Notes: a model not told the origin generated them from the letters alone. Shown: positions 34,369 through 42,790, counted from the stretch's first letter. The stretch is 64,000 nt of DNA from Bog-756 sp049517675 (GCA_049517675.1 JBEKRV010000007.1:52161-116160); one strand, 5' to 3'. Translations and numbers: made by a program.

Positions 34369-34462
34369 CGGTCCCGTCCATGAACCACTGATCGCGGACG
34401 GCCCGGACTACGGTTTCGTCCTGGTGGCGTTCTCGGTCGCCCGAGACGAAGGGGTGGCACCG

Positions 34463-34975
34463 GTGGTCAGCAGCATCCGGCTCCAACAGGGCGAGGAAGT
34501 GGTCCTCGACATGCTTCCCTCGGCGTTCTGGACGGCCCCCCTGTACGTGGTGACGCTCGGTCTCTGGGCCGTCTGGCGGTCACGGCACCACTTCGTCCTC
34601 ACCACGCAGCGGGTCCTCGTCGTCCAGGGGATCGTCACCAAGCGGGAGAAGGCCATCCCGCTGAGCCGGATCCAGGACGTCCGACTCATCCGTTCGTACC
34701 TGGTCGGCGGACGGGTCCTGATGTCGAGTGCCGGAGGTGCGCTGAGCATCCAGGCCATCGGGCCACTCAGCCGCGAGCACGCGAGGGTGTTCGCCGATGC
34801 GGTCGGCCCGAGGATCGACCTGGGCGGCGACGGACTGACCCCGCCCCCGGCGAAGCCGGCACGGTGGGCGGTCGACCCCTACGGCGAGGGCGACCTCCGG
34901 TACTGGGACGGCGAGCGCTGGACGGAGCACGTCGCCCCGGCACAACAGCAGGAGTCCGCCCGACCCCCGGCGTGA
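34463..34975 (+). CDS. Bacterial PH-domain membrane protein with DUF2510
   Basis: A 170-aa protein. A short N-terminus precedes a hydrophobic helix (about 18-38, FWTAPLYVVTLGLWAVW). A bacterial PH (bPH2/DUF304) domain follows (about 42-115, RHHFVLTTQRVLVVQG then IPLSRIQDVRLIRSY). A C-terminal DUF2510 motif (about 135-160) shows the LRYWDGERWTEH pattern common in actinobacterial membrane proteins. GTG 34463 is 8 nt behind AAGGGG; GTG 34454 is an alternative. Function unknown, perhaps a membrane adaptor. Confidence 0.85.
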   Translation: MVSSIRLQQGEEVVLDMLPSAFWTAPLYVVTLGLWAVWRSRHHFVLTTQRVLVVQGIVTKREKAIPLSRIQDVRLIRSYLVGGRVLMSSAGGALSIQAIGPLSREHARVFADAVGPRIDLGGDGLTPPPAKPARWAVDPYGEGDLRYWDGERWTEHVAPAQQQESARPPA

Positions 34976-34993
34976 CGGGCCGGACACGGGCGG

Positions 34994-35272
34994 TCAGCTC
35001 CCGGTCTTGGCTCCCCCGTCGTTGGCGCCCGAGCGCAGGTTCGCCTTCTTGGCGGCATGGACCGCCCAGGCGATCTGGTCGGAGGTCTCCGTGCCTGCCT
35101 CGACGTTCTCCTTACGGATCCGTTCGAGCACCTCGGCCCGGTCGATGCGGATCTGCCTCGGCGCCTCGATCCCCAGACGCACCCGGCCGTTCTCGGAGAC
35201 CGACACCACCGTGATCACGATGTCGTCCCCGATGAGGATCTTCTCCCCTACTTCACGGGTGAGGGTCAGCAT
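34994..35272 (-). CDS. csrA: Carbon storage regulator, translational repressor
   Basis: RNA-binding CsrA, which represses translation by covering GGA motifs at ribosome binding sites, classically that of flagellin. It is 92 aa, longer than the usual 60-75 because of a charged C-terminal tail. The core MLTLTREVGEKILIGDD and the RNA-contacting VRLGIEAPRQIRIDRAEV are intact, with both key Arg residues. ATG 35272 follows AAGGAGG. It overlaps fliW by 20 bp and is last in flgN-flgK-flgL-fliW-csrA, the classic FliW-CsrA-flagellin homeostasis arrangement. The C-terminal tail may be the extra FliW-binding region known from other species. Confidence 0.96.
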   Translation of the reverse strand: MLTLTREVGEKILIGDDIVITVVSVSENGRVRLGIEAPRQIRIDRAEVLERIRKENVEAGTETSDQIAWAVHAAKKANLRSGANDGGAKTGS

Positions 35273-35759
35273 CCGGGCCTCCTTCGGTCTCGCCGTCCGG
35301 CGCCGGGAGGGGCATCGGTGTCCGCACCTGCCAACCGACCTCACTCTCGGCGGCCGCCGGAACGAACTGGTCGGCCATCCCGGTGTGGCGGTTGACGACG
35401 ATGGGAGAGAAGAGATTGACCGTCGTCCGCTCGAGCGGATCGCGGGGGGTCACGATGGCGAGCAGGGCCGCATCGTCCGGCGCCACCAGGTCGAGGCTCT
35501 CGGCGAACTCCTCGTCCAGCGCGACCTGGTACCGCGGCCACAGGACGCACGGGGAGGTCACCAGGAATTTGAGCTCGGGGACGAGCGGGCCGCTGCGCAG
35601 CCGCACGGTGTCGCTGCACCGGAGCACCGCGAACAGACCGTTCGCCTCGGGGATCGGCTCGATCGTGAAATGGACGGCACCGAGCCAGCCGAGCATCTCT
35701 CGGCGCATGGTGATCTCCATCTCCTCTGCGGTGATGGGACGGCTGCGGGTCGTCTGCAA
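35253..35759 (-). CDS. fliW: Flagellar assembly factor FliW
   Basis: Antagonist of CsrA and chaperone-like binder of flagellin; 168 aa. The C-terminal half is clearly FliW (DDAALLAIVTPRDP then TTVNLFSPIVVNRHTG), and the N-terminal half has EMLGWLGAVHFTIEPI, where relatives read LLGF. I chose the TTG at 35759 because it lies 4 nt behind AGAAGGAG and restores a normal N-terminus. The first ATG (about 35720) would remove the first beta strand. A hairpin, a perfect palindrome and several GGA motifs precede it. The rare TTG start would lower expression. Confidence 0.9.
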   Translation of the reverse strand: MQTTRSRPITAEEMEITMRREMLGWLGAVHFTIEPIPEANGLFAVLRCSDTVRLRSGPLVPELKFLVTSPCVLWPRYQVALDEEFAESLDLVAPDDAALLAIVTPRDPLERTTVNLFSPIVVNRHTGMADQFVPAAAESEVGWQVRTPMPLPAPDGETEGGPDADPHP

Positions 35760-35798
35760 GGGGCTCCTTCTCGTTGATGGGATCGGCCGCCGACTGCA

Positions 35799-35810
35799 CG
35801 TCACGTGACG
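35799..35810. promoter_or_regulatory. Perfect palindrome CGTCACGTGACG
   Basis: A 12-bp perfect palindrome in the flgL-fliW gap, about 40 bp before the fliW start. It could be a transcription-factor site for a separate fliW-csrA promoter. No factor is assigned. Confidence 0.4.
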
Positions 35811-35853
35811 CACCCGGTGGTGGAGAGCACCGATCCTCATGGAGATCCTGCCA

Positions 35854-35871
35854 CTCCAGGCCCGCCTGGAG
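35854..35871 (-). terminator. Stem-loop after flgL (CTCCAGG-N4-CCTGGAG)
   Basis: A 7-bp perfect stem with a 4-nt loop begins about 7 nt after the flgL stop codon. There is no T-tract, so it may be a weak terminator, an RNA-stability element or part of a CsrA-bound leader. The next 20 nt contain GGATC motifs. Confidence 0.45.
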
Positions 35872-35877
35872 CGGGCA

Positions 35878-36774
35878 TCACAGGAAATGGACGAGTGTCT
35901 CGGGTATCGCCTGCGACGCCGCCCACATCGCGGCCTGGTAGTTGGTCATCTCCGAGTCGAGCTGCGTGGTCACCGTGGCCACGTTGACGTCCTCGAGTCC
36001 TGACTGGGTGGTCTGGGCCGCCGTCAGCTGGGTGGTCAGCGACGCCGAGGCGTCGGTGACGGCGATCGATGCATTCCCCAACTCTGCGCTCCCCTGTTCG
36101 GCGGTGGTGATGTTGGCGTCGAGAGCGGTCAGGGCGGCGTTCAGCTGGGTGGCCGTCGGGGCCCCCGTGCTGAGCTGGCCGATGACCGTGGACAGGACGG
36201 TGAACACGTTGGAGGCGCCCGTGCCGAACAGGGCGGTGCCCGGCACGGACAGTGCGGCCGCCTGGCCGGCACCGGTGCCCGCTCCCACGATCACCGTCGG
36301 CGTGTCCCCGTTCCCCACGTAGTTGCCCGCCGCGTCGAAGGCCACGCTGGAGGCCGACGTGCCGGCGAAGATGGGCCGACCCTCGAACTGGGTATTGGCC
36401 GTGGCCAGCAGGTTTGCGCTGACCCCTTGGAGCTGCTCGGCGATCCCCGTGTAGTTGGCGGCGCTCTCGGAACCCTGGTTGAGCGCCTGGAGCAGGAGCG
36501 TCTGCGCGCTCTGCATGGCATCGAGTGCGCTGTTCGCCGAGTCGTTGGCCAGGCCGAGCCACGACGTCGCCGTCTGGGTGTTGTCCTGCCAACTGGCCAG
36601 CTGGCTCGCCTGACTCGACAGCTGGAGCACCTGGGCGACGCCGGCCGGGTTGTCGGAGGGCTGGTTGAGCGACTTCCCCGAGGACACCTGCTCCTCGAGC
36701 GTGGCGATGCTGCTCTCCTGCTGGTTGAGCTGCTGGGTGATCGCCTGGGACAGGCTCACGTCTGCGACTCGCAC
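35878..36774 (-). CDS. flgL: Flagellar hook-filament junction protein FlgL
   Basis: Junction protein HAP3 between hook and filament, 298 aa. The flagellin-type N-terminal helix (SQAITQQLNQQESSIATLEEQ, then GKSLNQPSDNPAGV) and the matching C-terminal helix (VATVTTQLDSEMTNYQAAMW) pair in the assembled structure. GTG 36774 is one base after the flgK stop. Exported through the flagellar type III apparatus, probably with FlgN as chaperone. A stem-loop follows its stop. Confidence 0.94.
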   Translation of the reverse strand: MRVADVSLSQAITQQLNQQESSIATLEEQVSSGKSLNQPSDNPAGVAQVLQLSSQASQLASWQDNTQTATSWLGLANDSANSALDAMQSAQTLLLQALNQGSESAANYTGIAEQLQGVSANLLATANTQFEGRPIFAGTSASSVAFDAAGNYVGNGDTPTVIVGAGTGAGQAAALSVPGTALFGTGASNVFTVLSTVIGQLSTGAPTATQLNAALTALDANITTAEQGSAELGNASIAVTDASASLTTQLTAAQTTQSGLEDVNVATVTTQLDSEMTNYQAAMWAASQAIPETLVHFL

Positions 36775-36775
36775 G

Positions 36776-38224
36776 TCAGACCGCCTGGAGGAGCGACTGG
36801 AAGGACTGGACGATCGCATTTACCGCCTGCGATGCCGCCTGGAAGGCGTTCTGAGCCGTCATGACGTCGATCTCCTCCTCGTTCTCGTTCACACCGGACA
36901 CCGATGCCAGATTGTTGGCCGCCGTGGTCGCCATGTTGGTCGCCGTGGTCGCGGTGTTCGACGCGTTGGCCGCCTCGGTTCCGAGGGCTCCGATCAGCCC
37001 CTGGTACACGGCGTCGGGGCCGCTCGCGGAATTGGCCAGTCCGGCCATGGCCTGCACATTGGTGGTGTCCAGCGTGGGGGTTCCGATGACGTTCGAGTTT
37101 CCCGGGCCCGGTGCGGCGGCCGTGGCGATGAGGGACGGGTCGGAACTGTACGCGGACGAGACGGCGATCGTCGCTGCCGAGCTCGGGCCGTCGGTGTAGG
37201 TCGAGGTCGATCCGCCGTTGACGAAGATGTTCGGGAGCACGGTGCCGCCGTAGCCGCCGGCGATGGCCGAACCCGGATCGCCGTTGGCGTCCATCCCGCC
37301 GGCCTGCAGCGAGTTGACGCTGTCGGCCAGGGCGTCGGCCACTGAAGAGAGCTGGGCCTGGTAGCCGGGGAGCACGGTGTCGACAGCGGCCAGCGTGGCC
37401 CCGATCGTCCCGCCCGCCGTCACCGGCGCGCCGGACGAGGTGGTGACGGCGAGGTCACCGGTGGCCGCCGATCCGGAGGTGACCAGCGTCTGGGCCACGT
37501 CGCCCGAGACCAGCTGGATCCCGCCGAGGGACACCGTCAAGGACCCGTCGGAGGTGGTGGATGTCGAGATGCCGAGCAGTCCGGCCAGCTGGTTGACGTC
37601 GGCGCGCTGCTCGTCGCTCAACGAGTTGGGATCCTGGCCCCCGACGGTGCCGGCCACGATCCCGACATTCAGCGAGGCGATCTGCGTGAGCAGGCCGTTG
37701 GCCTGGGACAGCGTCCCGCCGTCGTTCGCACCGGTTCCCACCTCGGCCTCGAGCGAGGAGGCCAGCTGCGAGAGCTGGGTGGAGCTGCTGTTCAGCGAGG
37801 ACACCAGATTCTGCGCCGCGCTCGCCACGGACTGCTGGGCACCCTGTTGGTTCGGGTTGGAGGCGAGCGTCGAGAGGTCCGACCAGAAGGCGTTGAGCTG
37901 GGCGGCCAGGCCGGTGCCATCGGGCTCGGGGAAGACGGCCTCCACCGACTGCATCACCTGGTTGGCCTGGTTGGCCGCGCCCTGCACCCCTTCGGCTGCC
38001 ACGTTCGCCGAGCCGTAGACCGCGTCGGTCAGCGCCTTGACCGAGGTGATGGACACTCCTCCGCCGGACTGGAGGGGCTCGGCCGCCCCCACCGGCGAGA
38101 GCTCCACCGCCTCGCGTGCGTAGCCCGGCGTGTTGATGTTGGCGAGGTTGTTCGACGCAGTGTCGAGTTCGGCCGTGTCGGCGTTGAGCCCAGTCGCCAG
38201 GATCGACAGGCCGAGGTCGGTCAC
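36776..38224 (-). CDS. flgK: Flagellar hook-associated protein FlgK
   Basis: Junction protein HAP1, 482 aa, somewhat shorter than the enterobacterial protein (about 550). The N-terminus has the axial-protein motif TASNNLANINTPGYAREAV (about 23-41). The C-terminus has EEIDVMTAQNAFQAASQAVN, which pairs with it. The middle is Ser/Thr/Ala-rich and variable. GTG 38224 overlaps the flgN stop by 4 bp (GTGA), which suits chaperone-coupled expression. Followed after 1 bp by flgL. Confidence 0.95.
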   Translation of the reverse strand: MTDLGLSILATGLNADTAELDTASNNLANINTPGYAREAVELSPVGAAEPLQSGGGVSITSVKALTDAVYGSANVAAEGVQGAANQANQVMQSVEAVFPEPDGTGLAAQLNAFWSDLSTLASNPNQQGAQQSVASAAQNLVSSLNSSSTQLSQLASSLEAEVGTGANDGGTLSQANGLLTQIASLNVGIVAGTVGGQDPNSLSDEQRADVNQLAGLLGISTSTTSDGSLTVSLGGIQLVSGDVAQTLVTSGSAATGDLAVTTSSGAPVTAGGTIGATLAAVDTVLPGYQAQLSSVADALADSVNSLQAGGMDANGDPGSAIAGGYGGTVLPNIFVNGGSTSTYTDGPSSAATIAVSSAYSSDPSLIATAAAPGPGNSNVIGTPTLDTTNVQAMAGLANSASGPDAVYQGLIGALGTEAANASNTATTATNMATTAANNLASVSGVNENEEEIDVMTAQNAFQAASQAVNAIVQSFQSLLQAV

Positions 38225-38703
38225 ATCGCTCCCCGCACGATCCTGGGCCGGGGCGCCGAGCGGCGGCCGTAGGTCGATCCGTCGTCGCTGCGCAGGAAGG
38301 CGAGCGCCTCCTCGGCCAGGGCGGAGCGGCGGTTGACGGCGGAGATGGTGAGGTCGGCCACGCTCTGGAGGTCGGCGACCTCCTCGAGCAGCACGCGGCG
38401 GCGTTCGTCGAGGATCACCTTCCACTCGTCGGGGAGCTCACCGACGATCTCCTCCAGGCGTGCATCGTGCTGGAGACCGCACGCCGTGGTCACGCCGATG
38501 GTGACGGCCGCCCGGCGCAGGTCGGTCAGCCGGAGTTCTTCACTTGCCGACTGGAGTGCGCTCACCGACCGGGGGATCCACGAGGATTGGTCGCTGGCCA
38601 CCAGTGACGCCAACACCGTGAACTGATAGCTCAGCGAATGAACCTGTTCCAGTTCGTCGTCGAGCACCATGGCCAGCTGCGTGAGGAGTTCTTGCTCGTC
38701 CAC
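38221..38703 (-). CDS. flgN: FlgN-family flagellar export chaperone
   Basis: A 160-aa helical protein, assigned as FlgN from its position directly before flgK and its family-like length and heptad pattern (LVASLVAS, LRLTDLRRAA, LEEVADLQSVADLTISAVNRR). FlgN proteins bind the C-termini of FlgK and FlgL before export. The start is GTG 38703. A conserved flagellar promoter motif ends only about 8 nt before it, so the transcript may be nearly leaderless. First gene of the flgN-flgK-flgL-fliW-csrA unit. Confidence 0.8.
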   Translation of the reverse strand: MDEQELLTQLAMVLDDELEQVHSLSYQFTVLASLVASDQSSWIPRSVSALQSASEELRLTDLRRAAVTIGVTTACGLQHDARLEEIVGELPDEWKVILDERRRVLLEEVADLQSVADLTISAVNRRSALAEEALAFLRSDDGSTYGRRSAPRPRIVRGAM

Positions 38704-38710
38704 GGTGTCT

Positions 38711-38740
38711 ACAACGGCCCGCGAGCCCAGTAAGTTCAGG
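38711..38740 (-). promoter_or_regulatory. Flagellar promoter motif, copy D (before flgN)
   Basis: Starts CCTGAACTTAC and ends GGGCCGTTGT, with 24 nt from the first base to CGTTGT. Spacing is identical to the copies before flgB, flbD and flhA. It resembles sigma-28 promoters (TAAA-N15-GCCGATAA). The flgN GTG follows after 7 nt. Confidence 0.7.
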
Positions 38741-38742
38741 GG

Positions 38743-39015
38743 TCAGCGTTCGATATCTCGCTTCCTTCGACCCTCGGAGCCGGACTGCGCCTGCACCCGT
38801 GCGTAGTGGAGGACGACTCCGGTCACGATCCAGACCAGGACACCCGAGACGAGGAGGGCGAGCGCCAGCCGGGCCAGGAGGGTGACGACCGGGAGGTCGC
38901 CCGTGACCGTCTCCGACAGCGACGGCAGCAGCAGGAGGATGGCCAGGACGATCGTGGCCAACGGCCGGAGCCGCTGCACGTCCGCCGCCAGCACGCGGTA
39001 GTCCCGCCAGTTCAT
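38743..39015 (-). CDS. Small membrane protein in the flhA operon
   Basis: Unrecognised 90-aa protein with two hydrophobic helices (about 18-35, ATIVLAILLLLPSL, and about 47-70, LARLALALLVSGVLVWIVTG) and a charged C-terminal tail. ATG 39015 overlaps the stop of the FlhF-like gene by 4 bp. Position at the end of flhA-flhF-like suggests a flagellar accessory role, for instance at the membrane base of the export gate. No family recognised. Confidence 0.72.
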   Translation of the reverse strand: MNWRDYRVLAADVQRLRPLATIVLAILLLLPSLSETVTGDLPVVTLLARLALALLVSGVLVWIVTGVVLHYARVQAQSGSEGRRKRDIER

Positions 39016-40589
39016 TCCAATGACTCCATCGCCCGGCCGAGCAGGGTCACCGTCCACCCCATCGCCGAGCTCCTCTCACCGTCCACGAAGGTGATCGGCA
39101 CTGCGCCCAGCAGCTCCGCCGGGCTGTAGGTCGAGTCCACCCCCCACAGGGCCAGCGCGTCCATCGACGGGAGGTGCGCCCGCCACTGCTCGATGTCCTG
39201 GCGCTTCATCGACGCCGACACCGCACCGAGCACGTAGTCGGGCCGGAGGCTCTCGATGAAGGCGAGGGTGGTCGACCGGATCGGGAGGCCGGGATCGGAT
39301 TCGACCGTCACCAGGGACGAGCGCCCGGCCGACCTGCGCCGGGCGACCTGTTGCACGGTGAGGAGGTCGTCGCCCGTCTGGAGCAGTCCGCCCGGCGGGT
39401 CGTCGGCGTCGTCCGAGGACGCCGGATCGTCGACGGACCACACCCGTTGCCCGGATGCCCGGCGGGGGCCGTGGAGGTAGGGCGAGTCGCCGAGGAGCAA
39501 CCGGACCGTCCGGTCCACGGGTCGGCGGGTCCCGACGACGACCACCACCGTGCCGCCCCTGGTCGGCAGGGGGGGCGCGACCGGGAGCCGGTCCATGGAC
39601 TGCAGCAGTGCGTCGAGGGTCGCCGTGGCCGCCCGCGGCATGTGGGCCTCCGGCACACCGAGTCCCCGTAGGCGGTCGTAGAGGTCGGGTACGGGACGAG
39701 GCGCCGGCTTGCGGGTGGCCGGGCCCGTGGCCTTCGGGCCCGTGGCCTTCGGGCCTGCTGCCTTCGGGCCTGCTGCCTTCGGGCGCGCTGCCTTCGGGCG
39801 CGACGGCCGGGGGGCCGAGGCGGGATCCTTGGCCGAAGCCGCGTCGTCCGCGTCGACCACGGGCAGCGATGCAACTTCCTCCTTGCCGGCCTGCGCCCCG
39901 GTGCTGCCGGCCTCGGCCGCGACCGGCGGACGGGCCGGGGCATCGCCGGAGGCATCTTCCGCCGCGGGTTCGACGGGCGGTGGCGCGGTCCGGCGATCGG
40001 TCGGGGTGGGATCGGGCGGGCGCGGTGCCGGCTGGGTCGGCCGTGCTTCCCGGTTCAACCCGGCATCCCCTGCGGACAGGGCGGCCTCGGCCTCGGCCAG
40101 TACGTCGTGGAAGGCGTTCGGCGGGATCGAGTCGAACTGGAGCGTCAGCTGGTCGGTCGTGTCCTCCACCAGGGCCGCCAGTGAGTCCGGCACCTGGTCC
40201 GACGGATCGGAGCCCACATCGGTGCCGGTGTCCGGTTCGTCCGCGATCCGCACGACCGGATCCCGCTCCTCGGTCCCGCTGTCCGGCAGGTCCTCGGGTG
40301 ACGGTCGGTCGGAGGACGCCAGGCGCGCGGCGGCCCGGGCCTTGGCGGCACGTCGCCCCCGGGCCGGGGATCCCCCGGCCCCGGGGGGTGGTTGGATGCC
40401 GGCGACGTAGACCTCGGTGGCGAAGAATCCGGCCACGCCGCCGCGCCGCGTCTTCCAGCACCGCAGCTCGACCGACGTTCCGAGGGCTTCGCGGGCCCGG
40501 AGCAGGGCTTCCTCTGCCGACCGGCCCTCGAACTCGTCGGCGCCGGACGAGGCGGTGTCCGCCGGATCAGGCCGCGACCACAGTGCCAT
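39012..40589 (-). CDS. FlhF-like protein with degenerate GTPase domain
   Basis: A 525-aa protein in the position of flhF, directly after flhA (23-bp overlap). Residues 18-65 match the FlhF N-terminal module (FEGRSAEEALLRAREALG then TRRGGVAGFFATEVYVAG). A Pro/Ala/Asp-rich linker runs from about 66 to 300 and includes a KAAGPKATGP-type repeat (268-290). The C-terminal part (about 303-520) has SRP-GTPase-like spacing but no G1: the strand VVVVVG is followed by TRRPVDRT instead of PTGVGKTT, and WGVD (482-485) replaces the TKLD nucleotide motif. It cannot bind GTP in the standard way. No flhG partner is seen. It may be a structural pole or export factor. Confidence 0.7.
   Translation of the reverse strand: MALWSRPDPADTASSGADEFEGRSAEEALLRAREALGTSVELRCWKTRRGGVAGFFATEVYVAGIQPPPGAGGSPARGRRAAKARAAARLASSDRPSPEDLPDSGTEERDPVVRIADEPDTGTDVGSDPSDQVPDSLAALVEDTTDQLTLQFDSIPPNAFHDVLAEAEAALSAGDAGLNREARPTQPAPRPPDPTPTDRRTAPPPVEPAAEDASGDAPARPPVAAEAGSTGAQAGKEEVASLPVVDADDAASAKDPASAPRPSRPKAARPKAAGPKAAGPKATGPKATGPATRKPAPRPVPDLYDRLRGLGVPEAHMPRAATATLDALLQSMDRLPVAPPLPTRGGTVVVVVGTRRPVDRTVRLLLGDSPYLHGPRRASGQRVWSVDDPASSDDADDPPGGLLQTGDDLLTVQQVARRRSAGRSSLVTVESDPGLPIRSTTLAFIESLRPDYVLGAVSASMKRQDIEQWRAHLPSMDALALWGVDSTYSPAELLGAVPITFVDGERSSAMGWTVTLLGRAMESLE
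39721..39806. repeat. Tandem 15-bp repeat GCCTTCGGGC(C/G)(C/T)G(C/T)-type in the FlhF-like gene
   Basis: About five imperfect 15-bp units encode KAAGP/KATGP/KAARP repeats in the linker of the FlhF-like protein. Variation in copy number would change linker length. Confidence 0.75.
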
Positions 40590-42654
40590 CGTTCACGCTC
40601 CCGACGGTCTCGAGTCGCATGGACGCCGTTATCTCACCCGCGCCGATCACGGCGATCCTCGGGAGGCTGGGTTTGAGGAGCCGGCGGAGCGCGGGTCGGA
40701 GCCGGGTGGCACAGAGGACCACCGGGTTCTGGCCCTTGGCCTCCGCGTCACGGGACAGCTGGGCGACCTGGCGGACCATCGACTCGGCCACCGAGGGTTC
40801 GATGCCGACCGTGCGGCCCCGCTCGCCGACCCGTAGCGCACCGAGCAGGCTCTGCTCGAAGGCCGGGGCGAGGGTGATGATGGCCAGGGTGCCGTCCGTG
40901 GCGTACTGCGACCCGATGGTCGAGCCCAGGGCGATGCGGGCCGCCTCCAGGAGGCTGTCGGCGTCCTTCTGCTGGGACCGCGCCTGTTCGGTGAGGGCTT
41001 CGAGGATGCGGACCAGGTCGCGCACCGGGATGCCGTCGTCGAGCAGGCCCCGGAGCACCCCCTGCACGTCGCCGAGGGTGAGGTTGGCCGCGGTCATCTC
41101 GTCGAGCACCACCGAGTTCGAGACCTTGATGGCGTCGAGCAGCAGCTTGGTGTCCTGTCGGGACAGCAGCTCGCCGGCGTGCTCACGGACTACTTCGGCC
41201 AGATGGGTGGTCACGACCGCAGAACGGTCCACCACGGTGATCCCGGCCACCGCCGCCTGATGGCTGAGCTCGGCCGAGATCCATTTGGCTCGGCCGCCGA
41301 AGGCCGGATCCCGGGTTTCCATTCCGGCAAGGTTATCCAGGTTCTGGCCGATTGCCAGAAGCTTGCCGCGGGGTGCCTCGCCCCGTGCCACTTCCACCCC
41401 GTGGACCCGAATGGCGTAGGTGGCCCGGGGCAGATCGAGGTTGTCCCGGGTGTGCACCTGGGGCATGACGATCCCGAGCTCCATGGCCACGTTTCGGCGC
41501 AGGGCCTTCACCCGCTCGAGCAGATCCCCCCCGCGCTCCACCTGCACCAGATCGACCAGCTCCAGTCCGATCTCGAGCGCCAGGGGCTCCACGGCCAGGC
41601 CGGCGGCCAGGGTCTCCGGGGTCTCGGTGGTCGAGGGGACCTCCTCGGGACCCGCTTCCTCCTCGACCTGCATGACGTCGTGCTGGATCCGCGACCCGAT
41701 GAAGAAGACGGCCCCCCCGACGAGGAGGAACGGGATCTTGGGCAGTCCGGGGATGATGGCCAGTCCGGCCATCAGCAGCCCGGTCGTGCGGACGATCCGG
41801 CGGTGCTTGGACAGCTGGTTCAAGACGTCGTGACCGAGATCGTGCTCCGTGGCTGCACGGGTGACGATGATGCCCGTCGACAGCGACAGCAGCAGGGCCG
41901 GAATCTGCGAGACGAGCCCGTCCCCGACCGAGAGGAGGCTGTAGGTGTTCACGGCGTCGCTGACCGACATGTGCTGCACCAGGATGCCGGTGGCAAGGCC
42001 GCCCACCAGGTTGACCATGGTGATGACGATGGCGGCGATGGCGTCGCCCCGAACGAACTTGGAGGCGCCGTCCATGGCGCCGTAGAAGTCCGCCTCGTCG
42101 GCGATCTCCTTGCGGCGCCGTCGGGCCTCCTGCTCGTTGATCGCCCCTGCGTGCAGGTCGGCGTCGATGGCCATCTGCTTTCCGGGCATCCCGTCCAGGG
42201 TGAAGCGTGCGGCCACCTCCGCCACCCGGCCCGCACCGGAGGTGATGACGACGAATTGGATGATGATGAGGATCAGGAAGACGACCAGGCCGACCAGGAT
42301 CGACCCACCGATCACGAAGTGGCCGAACGCCTCGATCACCACACCGGCATAGCCGTGCAGCAGGACCAGGCGGGTGGCCGCCACGTTGAGCGCCAGGCGG
42401 AACATGGTGGCGACCAGCACCAGCGTGGGGAAGACGGAGAAGTCCAGGGGCCGCTTCACCTGCATGGCGGTGAACAGCACCAGCACCGCCCCGGTGATGT
42501 TGGCCGTGATCAGCAGGTCGAGGACGAACGTGGGCAGCGGGACGATGAGCACGACGACCACGGCCACCACCGACAGTGGCACGGCCATCGTGGTCAGCGA
42601 CCGCATCCGGGTCTCGGGGACGGTGCGGAAGGAGGGTGGCGGAGTGTCAGCCAC
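40567..42654 (-). CDS. flhA: Flagellar type III export gate protein FlhA
   Basis: Major export-gate protein, 695 aa (normal). The N-terminal half has eight membrane helices and the conserved FHIPEP-family stretch ASKFVRGDAIAAIVITMVN. The C-terminal half (about 350-690) is the cytoplasmic nonamer-ring domain that receives chaperone-substrate complexes, with DRSAVVTTHLAEVVREHA and LVRILEAL. GTG 42654 is taken as start (VADTPPP); ATG at residue 16 is possible. First gene of a unit with the FlhF-like gene. A flagellar promoter motif lies about 107 bp upstream. Confidence 0.97.
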   Translation of the reverse strand: MADTPPPSFRTVPETRMRSLTTMAVPLSVVAVVVVLIVPLPTFVLDLLITANITGAVLVLFTAMQVKRPLDFSVFPTLVLVATMFRLALNVAATRLVLLHGYAGVVIEAFGHFVIGGSILVGLVVFLILIIIQFVVITSGAGRVAEVAARFTLDGMPGKQMAIDADLHAGAINEQEARRRRKEIADEADFYGAMDGASKFVRGDAIAAIVITMVNLVGGLATGILVQHMSVSDAVNTYSLLSVGDGLVSQIPALLLSLSTGIIVTRAATEHDLGHDVLNQLSKHRRIVRTTGLLMAGLAIIPGLPKIPFLLVGGAVFFIGSRIQHDVMQVEEEAGPEEVPSTTETPETLAAGLAVEPLALEIGLELVDLVQVERGGDLLERVKALRRNVAMELGIVMPQVHTRDNLDLPRATYAIRVHGVEVARGEAPRGKLLAIGQNLDNLAGMETRDPAFGGRAKWISAELSHQAAVAGITVVDRSAVVTTHLAEVVREHAGELLSRQDTKLLLDAIKVSNSVVLDEMTAANLTLGDVQGVLRGLLDDGIPVRDLVRILEALTEQARSQQKDADSLLEAARIALGSTIGSQYATDGTLAIITLAPAFEQSLLGALRVGERGRTVGIEPSVAESMVRQVAQLSRDAEAKGQNPVVLCATRLRPALRRLLKPSLPRIAVIGAGEITASMRLETVGSVNDGTVVAA

Positions 42655-42760
42655 TCACACGCCTGCCCGTCTGCGGACGTGTTGCACGGAAGGGACTCCT
42701 GACGTGTTGCCTGGCCTGCTTCCCTCCGTGGATCAGTCGTGGCCTTCCTGGCCCGATCGA

Positions 42761-42790
42761 ACTACGGCCCGTTCCCGTCGAGAGTTGAGG
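42761..42790 (-). promoter_or_regulatory. Flagellar promoter motif, copy C (before flhA)
   Basis: Starts CCTCAACTCTC and ends GGGCCGTAGT, with the same 24-nt internal distance as copies A, B and D. It lies in the flhB-flhA gap and leaves a leader of about 100 nt for flhA. Confidence 0.7.

Noticed and set aside
39721..39806. Tandem repeat considered as CRISPR-like or minisatellite
   Set aside because: Units are in-frame codons of the FlhF-like linker with no unique spacers.
41179..42702. 507-codon plus-strand frame opposite flhA
   Set aside because: His/Asp/Gln-rich antisense shadow of flhA.
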